Shown here in pieces: positions 1 to 4,721 of a stretch of DNA of 6,049 nucleotides. The DNA is from Chloroflexota bacterium (GTDB lineage: Bacteria; Chloroflexota; Anaerolineae; Aggregatilineales; Phototrophicaceae): NCBI GenBank assembly GCA_023392115.1, contig JAEVZT010000584.1, positions 1 to 6,049 on the forward strand. Reading direction: 5' to 3'. A program made the translations under genes and the position numbers. Position 1 is the first letter of the stretch, and each line of letters starts with the position of its first letter. The notes beneath the pieces are model-generated. The model saw only the letters and a program-made list of their open reading frames with translations. It had not been told where the DNA came from and did not search any database.

Positions 1-64
1 CGCGGCGCGGCTGGCGACTCCAGACGACGCCGCGCGGCTTCCACGCGCCGATCAAGCGGCGGAT

Positions 65-1186
65 GTGCCGGCGCTTGAGGAGTCAAAAGGATCGACGTGG
101 GTCGAAATTGACACGGCGGCGCTGGCGGGCAACGTGCGCGCCCTCAAGTCGTTCATTGGCGATACGGTCAGCCTGTTCGCCGTCGTCAAAGCCGACGCTT
201 ACGGACACGGCGCGCCGGCAGTCGCGCGGACGGCGCTGCTCAACGGGGCGGAATACCTGTGCGTGTCATCGATCGAGGAAGCGATGACGCTGCGCGATGC
301 AGGCATCGACGCGCCGGTGTTGGTCTTGAGCTACACGCCTGTGCAGGTGATCGGGCTGGCGCTGCGCCACCAGATCACGCTTACGCTCTACGATCTCGAC
401 GTTGCCCGCGCCTACGATCGCGCCGCGCGCCCACTTGGCGGTGTACTGGCAGTTCACGTCAAGGTTGATACGGGCATGGGCAGGCTCGGCGTGTTGGCGT
501 CCAATGCGAGCGCCTTCTTCCGGCACATCGAGCCGCTAACTCATCTGACAGTCGAGGGCGTCTTCACGCACTTCTCGGTCGCCGACGAGAACGCAGAGTA
601 CACCGCCGAACAGGCACGCGTGTTCTCGGATATCGTGTCGGTGCTGCGCGGCGCGGGCTGGAATTTCAAGTACATCCACGCCGCCAATTCCGCTGGAACG
701 CTGCTGTCAAAAGCATATCATTTCAACGCCGTGCGGATCGGGCTGGCGCTCTACGGCTTGTCGCCGTCGGAGCTTGTCACACTGCCTGAGGGGATCAAGC
801 CGGTGATGGCGTGGAAAACGGTCGTCGCGCAGGTCAAGCAGCTGCCGCCGGGTCACATGATCGGCTACGGTAACACGTACGTCACCGGGAGCGAAACGCG
901 CGTCGCCGTCATCACGATCGGCTACGCGCATGGTTTCCGGCGCGCGCCGCAGAACTGGGGTTACGTGCTGGTACACGGGCAGCCCGCGCCGATCCTCGGA
1001 CGGGTGAGCATGGAAAAGACGACGATCGACGTGTCGCACATCGCCGACGTGCGCGTCGGCGATGAGGTTGTCGTGCTCGGTCAGCAGGGCGAAGCGGTCT
1101 TGAGCGCGGACGAGGTGGCGCGCCGCCTCGGCACGAGCAGCTACGAGGTGGTGTGTGCCGCCCTCGCCCGCGTTCCGAGGCGATAA
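65..1186 (+). CDS. alr: Alanine racemase (PLP-dependent, fold type III); 5' end may lie outside the window
   Basis: This cytoplasmic enzyme interconverts L- and D-alanine and supplies D-Ala for peptidoglycan. From the GTG at 65 it gives 373 residues, a normal length. The N-terminal barrel has VVKADAYGHG with PLP lysine K42, then KVDTGMGRLG (K133, R140), the HF pair at 169-170, HAANS at 205-209 and R224 in VRIGLALYG. The C-terminal domain has catalytic Y268 in GYGNTY and M316 in GRVSMEK. Two usual acidic positions differ: GYAHGFR has H289 where Asp is common, and E317 replaces the common Asp after M316. The frame has no stop back to base 2, and its codons are GC3-rich. The GTG has only a weak ribosome site, and the next in-frame Met is residue 74. 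The true start, or an N-terminal extension or fusion, may therefore lie upstream. It converges with the sco gene, with 6 bases between the stops. The family call is certain; the start is not. Confidence 0.95.
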   Translation: MPALEESKGSTWVEIDTAALAGNVRALKSFIGDTVSLFAVVKADAYGHGAPAVARTALLNGAEYLCVSSIEEAMTLRDAGIDAPVLVLSYTPVQVIGLALRHQITLTLYDLDVARAYDRAARPLGGVLAVHVKVDTGMGRLGVLASNASAFFRHIEPLTHLTVEGVFTHFSVADENAEYTAEQARVFSDIVSVLRGAGWNFKYIHAANSAGTLLSKAYHFNAVRIGLALYGLSPSELVTLPEGIKPVMAWKTVVAQVKQLPPGHMIGYGNTYVTGSETRVAVITIGYAHGFRRAPQNWGYVLVHGQPAPILGRVSMEKTTIDVSHIADVRVGDEVVVLGQQGEAVLSADEVARRLGTSSYEVVCAALARVPRR

Positions 1187-1192
1187 CGCTTC

Positions 1193-1873
1193 CTAGACAC
1201 CTTCGCCCGCCATGACTCCCTGCACATGTTCGGCGATCACTTCCGGCTCGGCGTCATACGAGTAGATCGCGCGCAGCTTTCCCTGAGCATCGATCAGGTA
1301 GCTCACCGTCGAGTGATCAACAGGGTAATTGCCGTCTGAGCCTTCGTCCGTCCGCCGGTCGTAGTATAAGCCGTAGTCGGGCGCGATCTGTTCGAGCGTC
1401 GGCTCGTCGGGCGTCAGACCGATGAACTCAGGATCGAAGCGGCGGACGAAGCGGTCGAGGACTTCCGGCGTGTCGCGCTCGCCGTCGACGGTGATGAAAA
1501 TGAAATTGACCCTTTCCGCGTCCTCGCCGAGCATCGACTTCACCTGCTTGAACTCGCTTAACGTCAGCGGACAGAAATCCGGACAGTGGGTGTAACCGAA
1601 GAACAGCAGCGCGTACTCACCGCGCAGGCTGCTCAGGTCGAACGGCTCGCCCGTGCTGCTGATCATCGTGAAATCGGCAACATCGCTGCCCGGCTCAATC
1701 GGCGTGACGCCGGGGATGTCCGGCGCGAACGTCGGCGTTGGCGTCGCTGTCGCCGCCATCAACTGCGGTCGCAGCATCAGCAGGGCGACAATTCCGAGCA
1801 GCAAAACGCCGCACAGCAGGACGCCAATCAGCAGCGTCCGCCCGCTGCCCGCCCCTGTTTGTCCTTCGGTCAT
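1193..1873 (-). CDS. sco: Sco1/SenC/PrrC family copper metallochaperone, membrane-anchored
   Basis: This 226-residue Sco protein has a thioredoxin-like fold. The family acts outside the cytoplasmic membrane as copper chaperone or thiol reductant in assembling the CuA centre of cytochrome c oxidase. One membrane segment (about 13-36) follows a short N-terminus and would leave the domain outside. A Thr/Pro-rich linker (about 41-58) leads to the domain. The copper ligands are all present: C97 and C101 in THCPDFCPLT, and H187 in VDHSTVSYLID. The usual motif is CPDxCP, so Phe at the variable position is acceptable. The ATG at 1873 has GGGAG 4 bases upstream. It lies 9 bases after the pcuAC stop on the same strand, so the two are almost certainly one operon, with PCuAC first. 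Both proteins feed the same copper site, which makes the pairing meaningful. No terminator is visible before the convergent alr stop. Confidence 0.94.
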   Translation of the reverse strand: MTEGQTGAGSGRTLLIGVLLCGVLLLGIVALLMLRPQLMAATATPTPTFAPDIPGVTPIEPGSDVADFTMISSTGEPFDLSSLRGEYALLFFGYTHCPDFCPLTLSEFKQVKSMLGEDAERVNFIFITVDGERDTPEVLDRFVRRFDPEFIGLTPDEPTLEQIAPDYGLYYDRRTDEGSDGNYPVDHSTVSYLIDAQGKLRAIYSYDAEPEVIAEHVQGVMAGEGV

Positions 1874-1882
1874 AACGCTCCC

Positions 1883-2812
1883 TCAGTGATTCATTGCCGC
1901 CGCGAGATCGCGCACGGTCGCGGCGATTGTCAGCTCAACGCCCGACTCGAACGTCAGCGTCAGCGGGATCGCCTCGCCCGGCAGCAGATCGCGCACCAGC
2001 CCCATCAACATAATATGATACCCGCCCGGTTCAAGGACTGCCGCCTCGCTCGCAGGGATGTCAAGACCGTCGACCGGGCGCATCCGCATGACGTCGTTCT
2101 CCATCGCCATCTCGTGGATCTCGACGATGCTCGCGATCGGGCTTGCCGCGCTTACCAACCGGTCAGCCAGCTCGCCGCGGTTGGCGATCCGCATATAGGC
2201 AGCGCTGACCGCGTCAGTCATCATCGGCTCGCCAGTCGATTCCGCCATCGGCTCATCGGTCGCCATATCCATCGCTTCAGCCGATGCCGTCGCCCGCGCC
2301 CACGGATTGACGACGACAAGCGCGGTTTCGGCGGGCAGCGCGTCGGTGACGACCGCGCCAACCGTCACGTCGAACGGCTCGCCGTCGGCGGCTTCGAACG
2401 TCAGCGTCAGCGCGATCGCCTCGCCCGGCAGAAGATCGTCGTTCAGCTCCATCAGCATCAGGTGATACTCGCGCGGTCGCAGCCCGACCGTCCTCCTAGC
2501 AGGGATGTCAATCCCCTCGATGGCGTTCATGCGCATGACGTCGTTTGCCATCGTCGTCTCGTGAATTTCAACATGCGCCGCGGCATCGCTCGTCACGCCG
2601 ATCAGGCGCACGTTTTCGTCGCCGACATTCTCGATCTCCATGAACGCGCCGGTAATCACCCCCGAGAGGTCGGCGTCCTCGACCCGCTCCAGCGCCGTCG
2701 GGCGCGTCCAAGCACGATAGACGAGAACATCCCCCTCACCTTCCTGTGCGAGCACGACGCCAGAGATCAGGCAGCTCAACACAAGCGCGATCAGCAAGCG
2801 TATTTTCGTCAT
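1883..2812 (-). CDS. pcuAC: Periplasmic copper chaperone PCuAC, two tandem domains
   Basis: This is a secreted Cu(I) chaperone of the PCuAC (DUF461) family, which inserts copper into the CuA site of oxidase subunit II. Numbered from the ATG at 2812 it has 309 residues, about twice a single-domain member. Residues 1-22 form a signal peptide, with likely cleavage after VLA. Two domains follow (about 29-155 and 164-303). Each carries the exact family ligand pattern H-X10-M-X21-H-X-M: H84, M95, H117, M119 and H233, M244, H266, M268. Domain 2 starts with NPWARAT, domain 1 with RAWTRPT. A Met-rich acidic stretch (181-198, six Met) lies within domain 2 near its start. An upstream in-frame ATG at 2824 would add four residues. 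I chose 2812 because GGAG lies 6 bases before it, while 2824 has no good ribosome site. The distal partner is sco. Confidence 0.94.
   Translation of the reverse strand: MTKIRLLIALVLSCLISGVVLAQEGEGDVLVYRAWTRPTALERVEDADLSGVITGAFMEIENVGDENVRLIGVTSDAAAHVEIHETTMANDVMRMNAIEGIDIPARRTVGLRPREYHLMLMELNDDLLPGEAIALTLTFEAADGEPFDVTVGAVVTDALPAETALVVVNPWARATASAEAMDMATDEPMAESTGEPMMTDAVSAAYMRIANRGELADRLVSAASPIASIVEIHEMAMENDVMRMRPVDGLDIPASEAAVLEPGGYHIMLMGLVRDLLPGEAIPLTLTFESGVELTIAATVRDLAAAMNH
1947..1991. repeat. Intragenic direct repeat, copy A (PCuAC domain 2)
   Basis: This 45-base stretch matches 2394-2438 at 43 of 45 positions, 447 bases (149 codons) away in the same frame. It encodes the DLLPGEAI.LTLTFE strand region of PCuAC domain 2. 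The conservation is far higher than in the rest of the two domains. Confidence 0.75.
2394..2438. repeat. Intragenic direct repeat, copy B (PCuAC domain 1)
   Basis: This is the partner of 1947-1991, with two mismatches in 45 bases. One mismatch falls in the Ala/Pro codon that separates the domain 1 and domain 2 versions of the peptide, and the other is near the end of the repeat. It marks the equivalent strand of domain 1. Confidence 0.75.
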
Positions 2813-2862
2813 GATCAGCTCCATTTCTACAGATTATTTTGGAGGAAGCACACATTGTGAAA

Positions 2863-2871
2863 AGTATAACA
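2863..2871 (-). promoter_or_regulatory. Extended -10 promoter for the pcuAC-sco unit
   Basis: Read on the minus strand, this is TG-T-TATACT, an extended -10 element with five of six consensus bases in the hexamer (plus-strand 2863-2868). No good -35 is found 16-18 bases upstream, which extended -10 promoters tolerate. The predicted start near 2856 gives a leader of about 44 bases to the ATG at 2812. No copper-responsive operator was recognised. Confidence 0.45.
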
Positions 2872-2975
2872 TATCGGGGTTCGAAATCCAGAAGTCACAA
2901 GCTGCTCACACAGTGCTCCCCGCAGATGTCGAGACGACAGGTGCATCATGAGCGCTGTTGGGGAGTATAAACAAG

Positions 2976-3011
2976 GTCGGGCAGAGACTGTGCGCCACGT
3001 CTCTGCCCGAC
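2976..3011 (-). terminator. Strong hairpin, possible intrinsic terminator of the minus-strand unit
   Basis: Arms 2976-2988 and 2999-3011 are perfectly complementary over 13 bp, with the core GTCGGGCAGAGAC. The loop can close further with three pairs (GTG/CAC) beyond one bulged base, leaving a three-base loop. On the minus strand the hairpin is followed by CTTGTTTATA, which is fairly T-rich. On the plus strand a G-rich stretch follows. This polarity fits termination of a transcript coming from the small gene at 3294-3410 and separates it from the pcuAC promoter. The T-tract is imperfect, so it could instead be a structured RNA element. Confidence 0.45.
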
Positions 3012-3162
3012 TGGGTGAGGGTATTTGAGGAGTCAGCCGACCGCTGTCTGCGACGCTGTCACAGGCGCGGTGGCTCAGGGGAGAGGGTACTTATCCGCAA
3101 GGGATCGGGGATCGTCTTTCGTCACTTTCACTCGGTCTACTGCAGACAAGCGCCCAGTTTGC

Positions 3163-3177
3163 GCCGGTTGAACCGGC
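3163..3177. repeat. Short palindrome
   Basis: GCCGGTT and AACCGGC flank a single central G, forming a perfect seven-base inverted repeat. The one-base centre is too small for a hairpin loop as written, so an operator-like or chance palindrome is more likely than an RNA hairpin. No target gene is obvious nearby. Confidence 0.3.
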
Positions 3178-3293
3178 ACATACGGAGAGCGCGCACGTAC
3201 AACAAGCTGTTTTCCCAGCATGGTTGTCCAATAACCGGCAGCATCGCCGAAGCGACGCCCACCTTGCGCCTAACACGTCCGACTAACCCGGCT

Positions 3294-3410
3294 TCACCCC
3301 CCGCGCCCGATTACGAGCAGGTAGAGGAAAAGCGCGTACGACGCGAACCCGATCAACAGTGAACCCGCGAACAGGAACGCGCCACGTGTCGAGAAGGTTT
3401 CTTCGTCCAT
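3294..3410 (-). CDS. Small membrane protein, probable cytochrome c oxidase subunit IIa (ba3 type, CoxIIa family)
   Basis: The ATG at 3410 opens a 38-residue frame ending in TGA at 3294-3296. The peptide starts with the acidic MDEET, has STRG at residues 7-10, one hydrophobic helix (about 11-35) and ends with IGRGG. The CoxIIa family is about 34-40 residues: a short charged N-terminus, a Gly before one helix, a Tyr near its end and a terminal Arg-Gly. Here G10, Y30, R36 and G37 keep the spacing I recall for the Thermus thermophilus ba3 subunit IIa (Gly-X19-Tyr-X5-Arg-Gly). The Trp often seen in the helix is absent. The next genes on this strand are pcuAC and sco, which build the CuA site of the same oxidase type. 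The ribosome site is weak (GAG 5 bases before ATG), and an in-frame TAG lies eight codons upstream. Oxidase subunits I and II are not in the window. Confidence 0.58.
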   Translation of the reverse strand: MDEETFSTRGAFLFAGSLLIGFASYALFLYLLVIGRGG

Positions 3411-3435
3411 GAGTACTCGATCAACCAGTCTCTAG

Positions 3436-3464
3436 ATGATGTCCAAAGTCTAGCAACGTGTTAA
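3436..3464 (-). promoter_or_regulatory. Candidate sigma70-type promoter for the CoxIIa-like gene
   Basis: On the minus strand, TTAACA (plus 3459-3464, five of six -35 consensus bases) is separated by 17 bases from CATCAT (plus 3436-3441, four of six -10 bases). The predicted start near 3429 leaves a leader of about 20 bases. The spacing is good, but the -10 is weak. Confidence 0.35.
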
Positions 3465-3569
3465 GACACCCTAATGGTACGCAAAACATCGCCCACTTTC
3501 ATGTGATACTCCGCCGAGAACGTCAAGATGTTTGTCACGTTCTCCCGTGCGCCGCGCCGTTTCGATCTC

Positions 3570-3598
3570 TTGGATGCGTGACCCGACGGCGGTATCAT
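3570..3598 (+). promoter_or_regulatory. Candidate sigma70-type promoter for the 142-residue gene
   Basis: TTGGAT at 3570-3575 and TATCAT at 3593-3598 are separated by exactly 17 bases. The -10 matches consensus at five of six positions, the -35 at three. A start near 3605 would give a leader of about 45 bases carrying the GGAG ribosome site. It also argues against translation starting at the ATG upstream of this promoter. Confidence 0.4.
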
Positions 3599-3649
3599 CA
3601 ATGGACTTCGCAGACCGGCGCTCGCGCGCAGGAGAATGGAGCAGCATGT

Positions 3650-4078
3650 ATGCGTCATTTTCAAACCCTTGACAGAGCGGCAATAGATGAGAATGCCGGC
3701 ATCCTGCTGCTTACGGCATCCGAAGCTTCGTACCTTTCTGTCGAAATCGCCCTGCGCCTCGAAGGCGACTATCTGCTGCTGTCCGCCAGCTACGGCGCGT
3801 TCGAACTCGCGCTGAGGCTGCGGCGGCGCGAATTCACGCGCGCGCTGACCCACATCCAGCCGATTGACGGGCTGCACACCACCCGTCAGGTCGGCACGGG
3901 CAACGCTTTTCTCGGCGTTGGGCTGCACAGCAACAGGTCACTTGTCCTGCGCCCGACAATCGTCGGCGACGCGACCGGCTATACCTGCCTCAACCTGCGC
4001 TTGACGCCCGACGCGCGCCAGACGCTGTATGACTGGATTGGCATCGGCGCTGTTTCCACGAGTGAGGACGCCAGCTAG
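3650..4078 (+). CDS. Hypothetical protein, 142 residues, function not recognised
   Basis: I do not recognise the family. The frame is open from 3458, but the part before 3650 translates into an Arg/Cys/His-rich stretch unlike protein. The ATG at 3650 has GGAG at 3638-3641, 8 bases upstream, so I start there. From that point the sequence looks real. Alternating hydrophobic strands dominate: GILLLT, YLSVEIALRLEGDYLLLS and FELALRLRRREF within residues 18-62, and FLGVGLH with SLVLRPTIVG at 87-106. A probable C-terminal helix spans about 119-131 (TPDARQTLYDWIG). There is no signal peptide, membrane segment or metal motif; a single Cys lies at 113. It is probably a small cytoplasmic beta-rich protein. 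It ends just before the gcv promoter and is likely a separate transcription unit, so proximity alone does not link it to glycine metabolism. Confidence 0.72.
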   Translation: MRHFQTLDRAAIDENAGILLLTASEASYLSVEIALRLEGDYLLLSASYGAFELALRLRRREFTRALTHIQPIDGLHTTRQVGTGNAFLGVGLHSNRSLVLRPTIVGDATGYTCLNLRLTPDARQTLYDWIGIGAVSTSEDAS

Positions 4079-4119
4079 TTGTCAAAAAACCTCCATCTCT
4101 ATAAAATGAGGAACATGTT

Positions 4120-4125
4120 TATAAT
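4120..4125 (+). promoter_or_regulatory. -10 box of the riboswitch-gcv transcript
   Basis: A perfect TATAAT lies 9 bases before the first pairing element of the aptamer. A start about 7 bases downstream (near 4132) would place the 5' end of the RNA exactly at the P1 stem. No good -35 lies 16-18 bases upstream. A second possible pair, TTGTCA (4079-4084) with TATAAA (4100-4105), has a short 15-base spacer. Confidence 0.5.
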
Positions 4126-4130
4126 TTCGC

Positions 4131-4232
4131 TATCGGTGCGGAGAGTTCCCGCGCAAGTGGGACGCCGAAGGGGCAAACTGCCAGATTCGCTGGTCTGGCA
4201 ACGAAACTCTCAGGCTTCAGGACGTGCCGGTT
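4131..4232 (+). ncRNA. Glycine riboswitch, single aptamer
   Basis: The conserved glycine-aptamer core is present in order: GGAGAG (4140-4145), CCGAAGGGGCAAA (4165-4177), AACTCTCAGGC (4205-4215) and AGGAC (4219-4223). The stems fit. P1 is CGGTGC (4134-4139) with GTGCCG (4224-4229), including two G-U pairs. P2 is GAGAG (4141-4145) with CTCTC (4207-4211). An inner hairpin pairs TCCC (4147-4150) with GGGA (4159-4162). A 7-bp hairpin pairs TGCCAGA (4179-4185) with TCTGGCA (4194-4200). No second aptamer core follows. The downstream CTCT (4241-4244) and AGAG (4260-4263) can form a short helix like the ghost-aptamer remnant seen in singlet riboswitches. It sits in the leader of gcvH-gcvPA, the classic target of this RNA. 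Confidence 0.95.
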
Positions 4233-4263
4233 TCCGTTCTCTCTGAAGTACCTTGCGACAGAG

Positions 4264-4298
4264 GCACACAGCAGCGACCTGTGTGCTTTTTTATTTTA
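4264..4298 (+). terminator. Intrinsic terminator, expression platform of the glycine riboswitch
   Basis: GCACACAG (4264-4271) pairs perfectly over 8 bp with CTGTGTGC (4279-4286) around a 7-base loop and is followed by TTTTTTATTTTA (4287-4298). It lies between the aptamer and the gcvH ribosome site, so it can stop transcription before the genes. GGCAC at 4263-4267 is also complementary to GTGCC at 4224-4228, the 3' strand of P1. This gives a possible alternative pairing that excludes both P1 and the terminator. Confidence 0.9.
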
Positions 4299-4312
4299 CG
4301 AGGAGCAGGAAG

Positions 4313-4705
4313 ATGGCAAGCTGGAAAACCCCGTCCGATATGAAGTTTCTTAAAAGCGATGAGTGGGTACGGATCGAAGGCGAGACTGCCACGATCGGCG
4401 TGTCCGACTTCGCGCAGGATCAACTGAACGACATCGTCTACGTCGAACTGCCGGAAGTCGGGGCAGAACTGGCGAAAGGAACTGCCTTCGGCGTCGTCGA
4501 GTCGGTCAAGGCGGCGTCGGATGTCTACATGCCGATTTCGGGCGTCGTCACCGAAGTGAACAGCGCCCTCAACAGCCAGCCCGAACTGATCAACGCCGAT
4601 CCGTATGAGAAAGGCTGGCTGATCAAGGTCAAAGTCACGGGTGACACCGACAATCCCGCCCTGATGGACGCACAAGCCTACGCTGCCTACTGCGAAACCC
4701 GTTAG
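4313..4705 (+). CDS. gcvH: Glycine cleavage system H protein (lipoyl carrier)
   Basis: GcvH carries the aminomethyl group on a lipoyl-lysine arm between the P, T and L proteins of the cytoplasmic glycine cleavage system. The 130-residue length is typical. The lipoyl lysine is K66 in FGVVESVKAASDVYMPISG. Other family signatures are the N-terminal SDEWVRIEG, IGVSDFAQDQLNDIVYVELP, and the C-terminal PELINADPYEKGWLIKVK. The ATG at 4313 has AGGAG at 4301-4305, 7 bases upstream. The frame also extends back through the riboswitch terminator to 4253, but that part is RNA leader, not protein. It is the first gene after the riboswitch and is followed 16 bases later by gcvPA. Most gcv operons place gcvT before gcvH; here no gcvT is present in this position. 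Confidence 0.97.
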   Translation: MASWKTPSDMKFLKSDEWVRIEGETATIGVSDFAQDQLNDIVYVELPEVGAELAKGTAFGVVESVKAASDVYMPISGVVTEVNSALNSQPELINADPYEKGWLIKVKVTGDTDNPALMDAQAYAAYCETR

Positions 4706-4721
4706 TTAGCTTGAGGCAATC

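Larger units (their letters stand above)
2825..3293. other. Long spacer without a convincing gene
   Basis: These 469 bases separate the copper operon from the CoxIIa-like gene. They contain the extended -10 promoter at 2863-2871, the hairpin at 2976-3011 and a 15-base palindrome at 3163-3177 (seven-base arms around one base). The open frames here do not look like real proteins: a plus-strand one of 134 codons from 2958 is rich in Arg, and a minus-strand one at 3091-3276 is rich in Cys and Ser. I searched for a CuA motif (CxxxCGxxH) that would mark an oxidase subunit II remnant and saw none. I also saw no complete tRNA cloverleaf. Confidence 0.6.

Noticed and set aside
1586..2860. A 424-codon plus-strand open frame opposite pcuAC and sco
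   Set aside because: Its product is Arg/His/Asp/Gln-rich with no protein-like hydrophobic pattern. It is the antisense shadow of two clearly recognised genes.
2815..2900. A T-loop-like GGGGTTCGAAATCC string suggesting a tRNA on the plus strand
   Set aside because: The flanks do not form a T stem, and no D arm, anticodon arm or matching acceptor stem lies upstream.
2948..3028. A 26-residue plus-strand frame with ATG at 2948 running through the hairpin
   Set aside because: It is short, has no membrane helix or motif, and most of it is the inverted repeat. The weak AGG before the ATG is not enough.
3064..3115. A D-arm-like GGCTCAGGGGAGAG string suggesting a tRNA
   Set aside because: No proper anticodon stem-loop and no T arm follow at the right spacing.
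3091..3276. A Cys-rich 61-codon minus-strand frame downstream of the CoxIIa-like gene
   Set aside because: Cysteines are scattered without a metal-binding spacing, there is no ribosome site or family feature, and the composition fits random translation.
2958..3362. A 134-codon plus-strand frame in the spacer
   Set aside because: It is Arg-rich without family features, runs through the strong hairpin and overlaps the better supported minus-strand CoxIIa-like gene.
3458..3649. The longer 206-residue version of the hypothetical protein starting at 3458
   Set aside because: The extra 64 residues look like untranslated sequence, a promoter lies within the stretch at 3570-3598, and the ATG at 3650 has a good ribosome site.
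4253..4312. N-terminal extension of GcvH starting at 4253
   Set aside because: This stretch is the riboswitch terminator and leader. The ATG at 4313 has a strong ribosome site and gives the usual GcvH N-terminus.
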